NCBI GenBank assembly: GCA_037133475.1
Contig: JBAXOB010000012.1
Span: forward strand, 29,138 to 93,137
Direction of reading: 5' to 3'
From: CAIVAT01 sp037133475
GTDB taxonomy: Bacteria > Bacteroidota > Bacteroidia > Bacteroidales > FEN-979
DNA length: 64,000 nt
Position 1 is the first letter of the stretch; each line of letters opens with the position of its first letter. The translations under genes were made by a program, and so were the position numbers. Shown one piece after another: positions 24,687 to 32,491 of this stretch. The notes beneath the pieces are model-generated. The model was not told where the DNA came from. It worked only from the letters and a program-made list of their open reading frames with translations, and searched no databases.

Positions 24687-27205
24687 CAGAACCGGCCTAC
24701 ACGGTCTCAGAAATTGCATCCGTTTGCCATGGTGAAATCCACCCCGGCAACCTCCCTGACGGTCAGATCAACGACCTGCTTATCGACAGCCGCAGCCTGA
24801 TCTTTCCCGCGAACTGCCTTTTTGTGGCGCTGGTCTCCGGGCGTAACGACGGTCATCATTATATCCCGGAATTATATGAAAAGGGGGTTCGGTATTTCCT
24901 TGTTTCATCTTTACCAACAGATATACTGCATGTTACAATAGGAGAAGAGCCCGTCTTCATCCTGGTAAAAAACACCCTGGATGCCCTCCAGGAGCTTGGC
25001 GCTTACCACCGCAGCCGTTTCCGGATCCCGGTGATCGGCGTGACAGGCAGCAACGGCAAGACGATCGTAAAGGAATGGCTCTTCCAGGTGTTGAGCCACG
25101 ACCATAAGGTCATTCGCAGTCCGAAAAGTTATAACTCACAGATCGGGGTTCCGCTTTCGGTGTGGAAAATGAAGGCCGGTCATGATGTTGCCGTTTTTGA
25201 AGCCGGTATTTCAAAACCGGGCGAAATGCAGCGGCTTGAAGCCATCATCAGGCCGACGGCAGGTGTTTTCACCAACATAGGTCATGCACATGATGAATAT
25301 TTTACCGGGCAGCAACAAAAGGTGGAGGAGAAACTTAAGCTCTTTGTCCATGCAGGAATCCTGGTCTACTGCGCCGACCATACCCAGATCACCGGATGCC
25401 TGCGCGGAAACCCGCTTTACGGGAACCTTAAGACCTTTACCTGGGCCCGCAAAGAGAAGGCCGACCTGCAGGTCGTTTCGGTGGTGAAGGATGGCGGAAG
25501 GAGCCTGATCAACGCCATTTTCCAGGCTGAAGAGATCAGTTTCACCATCCCCTTTCCCGATGAGGCCTCCGTTGAAAATGCCATTCACTGCTTTGCCACG
25601 GAGCTGGCCCTGTATGGCCTGCCAGCCGTCACCCGCCACCTTCCGCTCTATGCCTCCCTCTCGCCGATTGCCATGCGGCTGGAATTAAAGGAGGCGATCA
25701 ACCACTGTTCCCTGATCAACGACAGCTATAATTCCGATATCAACTCCCTGGCGATTGCCCTTGATTTCCTGGACCAGCAGCGCCAGCAGGAGCAAAAAAC
25801 CATCATCCTGTCGGATATCCTGCAGTCGGGCCGCGACAAGGACGAACTCTACAGCGAAATAGCCTCCATGCTTGTGTCGAGGAAGATCACCAGGCTGGTC
25901 GGCATCGGGCGCGACCTGGTGAAATATGCTGCAAAATTCCCGATGCAGAAATCCTTTTTCCTCACCACCGATGAGTTCCTGTGCCATTTCCCGGTTTCCT
26001 CGTTCCAGCATGAGACCATCCTGCTGAAGGGGGCCCGCATGTTCGAGTTCGAGAAGATCAGCCAGCTGTTGCAGCAGAAGGCACACGAGACGGTGATGGA
26101 GATCAACCTCGATGCCCTGGTCCACAACCTGAACCATTACCGGTCGCTGCTGCTGCGGGGCACGAAAACCATGGTCATGGTCAAGGCCTTTTCGTACGGG
26201 AGCGGAAGCTATGAGATTGCCAACATACTGCAGCATCACCGGGCCGATTACCTGGCGGTGGCCTATGCCGATGAGGGCGTGGAGTTGCGTAAAGCGGGAA
26301 TCCACCTGCCCATCATGGTGATGAGCCCCGAGGCCCAAAGCCTCGATACCCTGCTGAAATACAACCTGGAACCTGAAATCTACAATCTTCACATTCTCAA
26401 CCTGCTCGAAGAGGCGATTGCCCGGAACCAGACCTCCGTGCAGGAGCAGGTGCGCATTCATATCAAACTCGATACCGGCATGCACCGGCTCGGATTCGGG
26501 GAGGATGAGCTGGAAGCCCTTGCCGTGAGGCTGGTTCAGAATCCCAACCTGTGCGTCAGGTCGGTCTTCTCTCATCTTGCAGCCAGCGAGGATCCCGCCG
26601 AGGATGACTTTACCCGCGGCCAGATAAAACTGTTTGAAACCATGAGCAGGCGGGTTGCCGGCGTACTGGGGTACCCCGTACTGCGCCATATCCTCAATTC
26701 GGCCGGTATTCACCGCTTTCCCGAAGCCCATTTCGACATGGTACGGCTCGGCATCGGCCTGTATGGCGTGGCAAACGATCCGGCAGAACAGGCCCGCCTG
26801 AGGAATGTGAGTACCCTGAAAACTGTGATCACCCAGATTAAGCACATCAAAGCCGGTGAATCCATCGGCTACAACCGCAAAGGGGTTGCAGCGACCGGCC
26901 TGGTGATCGCCATTGTCCCGGTCGGCTATGCCGACGGGCTGAACCGCAGGCTCGGCAACGGGCGCGGGAGGCTTTATGTCGGGGGACAAGAGGCCCCCGT
27001 CATCGGGAACATCTGTATGGATCTTACCATGATCGATATTACCCCGCTGGCGTCGACAGGCAATCCGCCGCAGGTGGGCGGGGAGGTGATCATCTTCGGC
27101 GACGGCCACCCTGTGAGTGAACTTGCAACGCAGATGGGAACGATCCCCTACGAGGTGCTGACCTCCATATCGCGACGGGTAAAGCGCATCTATTATTACG
27201 AATGA
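24683..27205 (+). CDS. Bifunctional MurF ligase / alanine racemase
   Basis: The 840-residue fusion makes D-alanine and joins D-Ala-D-Ala to UDP-MurNAc-tripeptide for peptidoglycan. The N-terminal MurF half (about 1-465) has the ATP loop TGSNGKT (121-127), the PKSYNSQIGVPLSVW substrate segment, NIGHAHDEYF and NDSYNSD. The alanine racemase half starts near MEINLDALVHNL at residue 472, with PLP Lys501 in MVKAFSYGSG and the catalytic Tyr in SIGYNRKG. The KAFSYGSG form replaces the classical KADAYGHG, as is usual in this phylum. Such fusions are standard in Bacteroidota. It is coupled to pdxA by the four-base overlap. Confidence 0.95.
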   Translation: MTEPAYTVSEIASVCHGEIHPGNLPDGQINDLLIDSRSLIFPANCLFVALVSGRNDGHHYIPELYEKGVRYFLVSSLPTDILHVTIGEEPVFILVKNTLDALQELGAYHRSRFRIPVIGVTGSNGKTIVKEWLFQVLSHDHKVIRSPKSYNSQIGVPLSVWKMKAGHDVAVFEAGISKPGEMQRLEAIIRPTAGVFTNIGHAHDEYFTGQQQKVEEKLKLFVHAGILVYCADHTQITGCLRGNPLYGNLKTFTWARKEKADLQVVSVVKDGGRSLINAIFQAEEISFTIPFPDEASVENAIHCFATELALYGLPAVTRHLPLYASLSPIAMRLELKEAINHCSLINDSYNSDINSLAIALDFLDQQRQQEQKTIILSDILQSGRDKDELYSEIASMLVSRKITRLVGIGRDLVKYAAKFPMQKSFFLTTDEFLCHFPVSSFQHETILLKGARMFEFEKISQLLQQKAHETVMEINLDALVHNLNHYRSLLLRGTKTMVMVKAFSYGSGSYEIANILQHHRADYLAVAYADEGVELRKAGIHLPIMVMSPEAQSLDTLLKYNLEPEIYNLHILNLLEEAIARNQTSVQEQVRIHIKLDTGMHRLGFGEDELEALAVRLVQNPNLCVRSVFSHLAASEDPAEDDFTRGQIKLFETMSRRVAGVLGYPVLRHILNSAGIHRFPEAHFDMVRLGIGLYGVANDPAEQARLRNVSTLKTVITQIKHIKAGESIGYNRKGVAATGLVIAIVPVGYADGLNRRLGNGRGRLYVGGQEAPVIGNICMDLTMIDITPLASTGNPPQVGGEVIIFGDGHPVSELATQMGTIPYEVLTSISRRVKRIYYYE

Positions 27206-27227
27206 CCGGTTCCTTCAAAATTTCTTG

Positions 27228-27235
27228 TATTTTTG
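27228..27235 (+). promoter_or_regulatory. -7 promoter element at the start of the glycan locus
   Basis: TATTTTTG (consensus TAnnTTTG) lies 17 bases before the ATG of the first glycosyltransferase, separating this locus from the murF-alr operon. Confidence 0.5.
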
Positions 27236-27252
27236 CCTTTTGATCTGTCACT

Positions 27253-27996
27253 ATGGAGTCGCGCACCTTAAGTATTTTAATTCCGGCCTACAACGAAGCA
27301 GCAACCATCCATCGCATCCTTGACAAAGTGCTGGCCGTCGGGCTGATGGAAGAGGTGAAAAAGGAGATCATCATCGTGAACGATTTCAGCAGTGATGATA
27401 CCGTCGCTGTTGTTGAGCAGTATATCCGGGAGCATCCGCAGGCCAGTATCAGGTTGTTCAGCCAGCAAAAAAACATGGGCAAGGGGGCCGCGTTGCATCG
27501 CGGCATCAGGGAGGCTACGGGCGATTTCATCATCATCCAGGATGCCGACCTCGAATATGACCCTGCCGAATACAACGTAATGCTGAAACCCGTTCTCGAC
27601 GGTTTTGCCGATGTGGTCTACGGCTCGCGCTTCATGGGCGGGAGCCCGCACCGCATCCTGTTTTTCTGGCATTCCATCGGCAACAAGCTGCTGACCTTCA
27701 CCTCCAATATCCTGACAAACCTGAACCTGTCGGATATGGAGACCTGCTACAAGCTCTTCCGCGCCGAATACCTGAAAAAGATCCGCTTTAAGGAAAACCG
27801 CTTTGGCTTTGAACCGGAGGTCACTTCGAAAATCGCCCGTTTCCCCAACATCAGGATATACGAAGTGGGAATCTCCTACTATGGCCGTACTTACGAAGAG
27901 GGGAAAAAGATCGGCATGAAGGATGGGTTTCGCGCGATCTGGTGCATGATGAAATACAACATTTTCGACAGGAAATACCTGGTATCCGGAAAATGA
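27253..27996 (+). CDS. Family 2 glycosyltransferase, polyprenyl-phosphate mannose/glucose synthase-like
   Basis: The 247-residue cytoplasmic GT2 enzyme starts SILIPAYNEAATI. It continues with EIIIVNDFSSDDT, KNMGKGAALHRG and the metal-binding IIQDADLEYDP, then YGSRFMGG, DMETCYKLFR and GFEPEV. These are features of dolichol-phosphate-mannose-synthase-like enzymes. They load one sugar onto a polyprenyl phosphate that GT-C enzymes then use on the other side of the membrane. No C-terminal TM helices are present. It opens the glycan locus and is 42 bases upstream of the first GT-C-like gene, so a donor-synthase/GT-C pairing is plausible. The sugar is unknown. Confidence 0.88.
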   Translation: MESRTLSILIPAYNEAATIHRILDKVLAVGLMEEVKKEIIIVNDFSSDDTVAVVEQYIREHPQASIRLFSQQKNMGKGAALHRGIREATGDFIIIQDADLEYDPAEYNVMLKPVLDGFADVVYGSRFMGGSPHRILFFWHSIGNKLLTFTSNILTNLNLSDMETCYKLFRAEYLKKIRFKENRFGFEPEVTSKIARFPNIRIYEVGISYYGRTYEEGKKIGMKDGFRAIWCMMKYNIFDRKYLVSGK

Positions 27997-28038
27997 CGCG
28001 GGTAGCCGGTTGTCAAGGAAATCAGCACTGAAAGATCC

Positions 28039-29556
28039 ATGGTTATGGTCATACTGCTTGCCCGAATCGACATCCTGCCAACTTTTATTTTCTGGATTTT
28101 GCCGCTGGCGGCCGGGCTGTTTTTGCTGTGGCGTTCCCTTTCGGATTATTTCAAGCCAAAGGTGGTTGCCGTTACCGCACTGCTCCTTCTTACCGGCACC
28201 AACTGCACCTGGCAGCTGTTTCTTGCCGGTGCCAGCACCAACGTAATCCTGTTTGCCCTGCTGCCCGCGGTTATCTTCCTGAACCGGCGATGGCAAAGGG
28301 ACAGAAGCTGGATCCCACTGCTGTTCATGGTCCCCGTGATGACCGTTATCGCGGTGATCAGCGCCCCGGCGGTGTTTATCCTGCTGGTTCCCGCCCTTTC
28401 CTGGTTTAAGGATAACGATCAAAACAGATCCCTCACGGAACAGTTCGTGGAAACATGGAAGGATGCCGGACAAAAAAGCCGGTGGCAGTTGATTTTCCTG
28501 GCAGGACTGTTTATAGCCTTTTTTTCACTGCGTCAATTTTCGTGGTTTACCGATGGCGGATCGGCCTTTTATTACGGGGATGCGGTAAAGTCGCAATTCC
28601 CGGTCATCCCGGCAAACCTTGGCAGGGTGCTCTTTTCCGTTAAAAACGGCTGGCTCATCTACTCCCCGCTGATCCTGTTTTCCTTCGCAGGCTTTTATTT
28701 TATGGCCGGAAAACAGAGGCAGCTCTTCAGCGCCATCTTTCTGTTCCTGCTGGTATCGCTGGTTTGGGCCGGGAGCAACCCGGCATGGTGGTTCGGGGAG
28801 AGCTTCGGCTACCCGAACCTCGTTGAAACCTGCGCCGTGCTCGCCCTGCCGCTGGGATTCCTTGTCGAATGGGCTTTTACACGTTCCCATAAAACCAGGA
28901 TTGCGCTGCTGTGCATAGGTTTATTGCTGGTAATGCTGAACCTGTTCCAGACATGGCAGTTCAGCCAGAAGATATTGCTCCCGGCCCGGATGACGCGGGC
29001 CTGCTACGCCGCAACATTCGGCAGGTGTTCCCTGTCAGACAAAGCAAAAGGGATGATGGAAACCGATATCCCGGCGCCCCCCGACTCGCTCCCGGATGTT
29101 TCCTGGCTGACCTGCACCAGGCTGGCATCGTATGATTTTGAGAACACGCAGGGTCCTGCGCAAAAGGCGCATTCGGGGAGGTCGGGGATGCTGCTGAACA
29201 GGCAAAACGCCTTTTCCCCCGGGGTTACCATGCCCGTGGGGCAGCTCACCGGCCGCGATTCAAGCTGGGTGAGGGCAACGGGTTACTTTTACTACAATTG
29301 CCCGGCCGCCGCCAACAAGGTCTTCCTGGTGATCACCTGCGTGCGCAAGGGAGTTCCTTACAAGTACAAGGTTACCGACCTCTCGGCCGACAGGTTTTAC
29401 CCCCGCCGGTGGAACAGGGTGTCGATGACCTACCTGGTACCCTTCCCCGTCGATCCCGCGGATACTTTCCAGGTTTATTTTATGAACTATGGCGACCAGG
29501 ATTGCTATATCGATGATGTTGAGATCCTCCTCTGCAAACCAAACCGTTCCTCATGA
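28039..29556 (+). CDS. GT-C-like polytopic membrane protein with C-terminal jelly-roll module, N-terminally shortened
   Basis: The 505-residue product has about nine predicted TM segments (residues 1-330). An extracytoplasmic C-terminal module starts at the YDFE of residues 365-368 and ends FQVYFMNYGDQDCYIDDVEI. It is a paralogue of the proteins at 29553, 32492 and especially 34299 (shared GWLIYSPLILF/GWLVYTPLMIF and LFQTWQ segments). It lacks the first 110-115 residues of those proteins, which contain the conserved D-x3-YY-x-YLPATF loop. It begins directly at the equivalent of their third or fourth helix. It may be an inactive or accessory copy. It is coupled to the next gene by an ATGA overlap at 29553-29556. 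Confidence 0.8.
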   Translation: MVMVILLARIDILPTFIFWILPLAAGLFLLWRSLSDYFKPKVVAVTALLLLTGTNCTWQLFLAGASTNVILFALLPAVIFLNRRWQRDRSWIPLLFMVPVMTVIAVISAPAVFILLVPALSWFKDNDQNRSLTEQFVETWKDAGQKSRWQLIFLAGLFIAFFSLRQFSWFTDGGSAFYYGDAVKSQFPVIPANLGRVLFSVKNGWLIYSPLILFSFAGFYFMAGKQRQLFSAIFLFLLVSLVWAGSNPAWWFGESFGYPNLVETCAVLALPLGFLVEWAFTRSHKTRIALLCIGLLLVMLNLFQTWQFSQKILLPARMTRACYAATFGRCSLSDKAKGMMETDIPAPPDSLPDVSWLTCTRLASYDFENTQGPAQKAHSGRSGMLLNRQNAFSPGVTMPVGQLTGRDSSWVRATGYFYYNCPAAANKVFLVITCVRKGVPYKYKVTDLSADRFYPRRWNRVSMTYLVPFPVDPADTFQVYFMNYGDQDCYIDDVEILLCKPNRSS

Positions 29557-31325
29557 AGGCTTTTATCAACAAGCGTCTCCTTTCCGACCTGCTGTTGTTT
29601 ACGGTAGTCTTCGCGGTGTGCCTGGCGCTGGCCTTCCGGCTTACCTTTAAGGACGGGAAGGCGGTGGGTACAGGAGTTTTCGCCTCCGACAGGAGCATCT
29701 ATTATGTTTACCTGCCAGCCACCTTTATCTACGGCTGGGATGTCAACAGGTTTCCGCACAAATGCGACACACTTTACAAGGGATTTATCCTCGATTATAA
29801 AACAGGAAAGATCGTCAACAAGATGACCTGCGGCGTGGCCATCCTGTGGACCCCGTTTTTCCTGGTAACCCACGCGATCGCCAAAAGCTTCGACCTGCAG
29901 CCCGATGGTTTTTCCGACTTCTACCAGCATATGGCGGTCATCCCGCCGGTATTTTTCCTGGTGCTGGGGCTCTTTTTCCTGACCCGCTTCCTGGGAAGTT
30001 ATTTTTCAAGGTTTATTGTATATGTCGCGACGCTGCTTATCCTCGTAGGGACCAACCTCTACTATTACGGCCTGTTCGAGGGACTGATGTCGCATGTCCA
30101 CTCCTTTTTCCTCTTCACCCTTTATCTGTTCCTGATCAAAAAGTTCCTTGCCAGGGAAAAGCCATCGCTAGCGGTATTTGCCGCGATCAGCCTCGTGGTT
30201 TCCATGGCCATCCTGGTCCGCCCGACCAACCTGATCATCCTGCCCTGGTTTTTCCTGCTGGATGCAACGGGCACCAACGAGATCATGCGCAGGATCCGCA
30301 TCTTTTTAAAGCCGCAATTCCTGCTGACCTTTCTTGTCCTAGGGTTCCTGGTTTTCCTGCCGCAGCTTATCTACTGGAAATATGTCTCGGGCAGTTTTCT
30401 TCACTATTCCTATGGCGCCGAAGGATTTTTCTACTGGAAAAACCCGGTCATCCTCCCGCTGCTCTTCTCGCCCTTCAACGGCCTGTTCCTGTATAACCCG
30501 ATGGTATTATTTTTTGTGGCAGGATCAGTTTTAATGATCCTCCGGCGAAAGCCGAACGGGCTGCTGCTGCTGCTCACCTTTGCCCTGGTGGCCTATATTT
30601 CAGGGTCGTGGCACATGTGGTTTTTTGGCGGAAGCTACGGATCAAGGCCTTTTGTGGAGTATTATGCCCTTCTCTCGCTTGGGTTTGGCACGATCCTCGC
30701 GGAAATCGCCCGTTTGAAAAATCTGTTTGTCAGATACATGATCGTGTTGTTACTCGTTGGGTTCAGCTATTACAACCTCCTGCTGATCCACCACAGTTGC
30801 TGGTACACGGGGTCGGTATGGGACTGGGATATGTATGAATCGCGTCTTGACCAGGCGGGAATCCTGCATTTTTCAAAGGATAGCTATACCTTTATCAACG
30901 ATTTTGAGAACGACTCCTTTGAACCGGCCGTGGTCAGGACGAGCCTTTGGAGTCACTCCCGGAACTTCTCGGCCATGGTCGACAACCGCTATGAATTCTG
31001 CGGGATCTATACCCACAGCATGACAGGAATCCTTGAGGGTAACATCCACCGTGTCAACGCACGGTTATGGCTCGACCCCTATGTGTCCGATTCAACCAAT
31101 GCCTTCCTGGTGGCCTCCATCGAGGATGACAAACATCTTCCCTGGCTTTATAAGATGCAGCCGGTCAACAGGTCGCTGACAAAGGCCGGCCGGTGGAATG
31201 AGGTGACCCTGTCGTTTGCCGTTCCCCTCTGGCTCAACGATCCCGGGTACACGTTGAAGATCTACCTGTGGAATACCCGGAAAAGGACCTTCCTGGTCGA
31301 TGATATCCGCATCAGGATTGAATGA
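29553..31325 (+). CDS. GT-C-like polytopic membrane protein with C-terminal jelly-roll module
   Basis: The 590-residue product has an N-terminal TM helix and a first extracytoplasmic loop containing SDRSIYYVYLPATF (Asp46). About ten more TM segments follow to residue 420. A C-terminal module starts NDFEND (Asp450) and ends IYLWNTRKRTFLVDDIRIRI. Multi-TM topology with an acidic residue in the first outer loop is typical of GT-C glycosyltransferases that use lipid-linked sugars, but no named family motif is visible. The C-terminal module resembles CBM4/9-type beta-sandwiches. Predicted role: sugar transfer or polymer handling on the outer face of the inner membrane. It overlaps the preceding paralogue by four bases. 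Confidence 0.8.
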   Translation: MKAFINKRLLSDLLLFTVVFAVCLALAFRLTFKDGKAVGTGVFASDRSIYYVYLPATFIYGWDVNRFPHKCDTLYKGFILDYKTGKIVNKMTCGVAILWTPFFLVTHAIAKSFDLQPDGFSDFYQHMAVIPPVFFLVLGLFFLTRFLGSYFSRFIVYVATLLILVGTNLYYYGLFEGLMSHVHSFFLFTLYLFLIKKFLAREKPSLAVFAAISLVVSMAILVRPTNLIILPWFFLLDATGTNEIMRRIRIFLKPQFLLTFLVLGFLVFLPQLIYWKYVSGSFLHYSYGAEGFFYWKNPVILPLLFSPFNGLFLYNPMVLFFVAGSVLMILRRKPNGLLLLLTFALVAYISGSWHMWFFGGSYGSRPFVEYYALLSLGFGTILAEIARLKNLFVRYMIVLLLVGFSYYNLLLIHHSCWYTGSVWDWDMYESRLDQAGILHFSKDSYTFINDFENDSFEPAVVRTSLWSHSRNFSAMVDNRYEFCGIYTHSMTGILEGNIHRVNARLWLDPYVSDSTNAFLVASIEDDKHLPWLYKMQPVNRSLTKAGRWNEVTLSFAVPLWLNDPGYTLKIYLWNTRKRTFLVDDIRIRIE

Positions 31326-31334
31326 AATTGTTTT

Positions 31335-31342
31335 TATCTTTG
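31335..31342 (+). promoter_or_regulatory. -7 promoter element upstream of the single-TM jelly-roll protein
   Basis: TATCTTTG (consensus TAnnTTTG) lies 25 bases before the TTG start at 31368, giving this small gene its own likely promoter. Confidence 0.45.
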
Positions 31343-31367
31343 AATCGGTCAATAATCCCGCTTTATT

Positions 31368-32021
31368 TTGAAAGAGATTGCCACCCCTTCGTTTTCACGG
31401 ATATTCGCTGTTTTTGCCACGGCTGTCGCCCTGCTCGGGATTTTTGTGGGGGTTAATTACCTGCTTGGTGAACGGTCGCTGGAGATCAGCCGGAAGCAGG
31501 GTGAACTCCATGAGGCGGAACAGATGACCGATACCGTTGGGTTAACCTCAAAACAGCTGGTGAACCAGGATTTTGAATGGGGTAATCCTGCCGATACAGC
31601 CTCGCACCTGGCGGATTTGGGACACCGGGGAAAACAGTCGCTCCGGATGAGGTCGTGGGTTCCCTATTCCCCCGGCCTATGGATGAAATTCAGGGAGCTG
31701 AAACCGGGCGATTCAACCTGGCTGCGGATTACCGGGTATGTCTGGTTTTCCTGTCCGCCGCGCGATCTTAAATGCAGCCTGGTGGCCACCTGCAACCGCA
31801 AGGGGGTCAATTTCAAATATATGTTCATGGCCCTTGAAAAGGAGAACCTGAAGCCAAACCAGTGGAACCGCGTAACCATGGACTACCGGATTCCCCGCGC
31901 CCCCGACGGGGAGGATGTCGTCCAGGTCTATTTCTGGTACCGGGGAAAGGGCGAAATGCTGGTGGATGACATTGATATCAGGCTTTACCGGCCGGGAAAG
32001 GATACGAAGGGGGGACATTGA
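31368..32021 (+). CDS. Membrane-anchored jelly-roll (CBM4/9-like) protein
   Basis: The 217-residue product has one N-terminal membrane helix (about 12-32, IFAVFATAVALLGIFVGVNYLL) and a short linker. The same outer module as its neighbours follows, from DFEWG (Asp68) through SWLRITGYVWFSC-like strands (Trp-Leu-Arg-Ile-Thr-Gly) to VVQVYFWYRGKGEMLVDDIDIRLY. It is a stand-alone version of the C-terminal domain of the flanking polytopic proteins. The start is TTG; no in-frame ATG exists before the membrane helix. It is likely a periplasmic glycan-binding partner of the GT-C-like proteins, but binding is inferred from fold resemblance only. Confidence 0.75.
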   Translation: MKEIATPSFSRIFAVFATAVALLGIFVGVNYLLGERSLEISRKQGELHEAEQMTDTVGLTSKQLVNQDFEWGNPADTASHLADLGHRGKQSLRMRSWVPYSPGLWMKFRELKPGDSTWLRITGYVWFSCPPRDLKCSLVATCNRKGVNFKYMFMALEKENLKPNQWNRVTMDYRIPRAPDGEDVVQVYFWYRGKGEMLVDDIDIRLYRPGKDTKGGH

Positions 32022-32197
32022 CAACAGGAGGAACATGGAACATGAAATATCCATAAGAATCAGAGTTCATGCAAACCGTGAATGATCATTCATGGATATT
32101 CCATATGGCCCGAAAAAAATAAATATGATCATATGAAATTATTAATCTTTATTGATTACAATTTTACGTAAACGCAGGCTAAGCAGGCTGGCCGCCT

Positions 32198-32314
32198 CAT
32201 GAAAGTCACGTTAAGAAAATCGAGGAATGAGCGTTAAACTGCGGACTGTCCGAGGAGCGAAGCGACGAGTTTCCGCAGTTTAGCGAATGACGAAGATTTT
32301 TAGTGACTTTCATG
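32198..32314. repeat. Large nested inverted repeat
   Basis: Outer arms CATGAAAGTCAC (32198-32209) and GTGACTTTCATG (32303-32314) are perfect complements. Inner arms TTAAACTGCGG and CCGCAGTTTA (near 32234-32244 and 32273-32282) also pair. The centre reads CCGAGGAGCGAAGCGACGAG. The whole folds as a long interrupted hairpin, like a small mobile or REP-type element. Confidence 0.7.
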
Positions 32315-32333
32315 CAGCGGTGATTTTTCTTTG

Positions 32334-32366
32334 CTACTTTCTTTTGATGGCAGCAAAAGAAAGTAG
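32334..32366. repeat. 13-bp hairpin CTACTTTCTTTTG / CAAAAGAAAGTAG
   Basis: Perfect 13-bp arms at 32334-32346 and 32354-32366 surround a seven-base loop. It lies just downstream of the nested inverted repeat and is probably part of the same intergenic element. Confidence 0.75.
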
Positions 32367-32491
32367 AGTTAGGAAAAAAAAGTGCTCAGTTTCTTTTGAG
32401 ATTACACTATTATTTGGAACGGAAGGTTGCATGATTATAATTGCTTTTATTGTGATTAATAAAAAAAGTACCCTGAAAAACAACCCTGTCA

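Larger units (their letters stand above)
32022..32491. other. 470-base non-coding gap with hairpin elements
   Basis: This is the longest gene-free stretch in the glycan locus and clearly richer in AT than the genes around it. It holds the nested inverted repeat at 32198-32314 and the hairpin at 32334-32366, described separately. It also has a small palindrome at 32080-32093 (GAATGATCATTC). A 70-codon reading frame at 32287-32499 runs through the hairpins and has no recognisable features. Confidence 0.6.
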
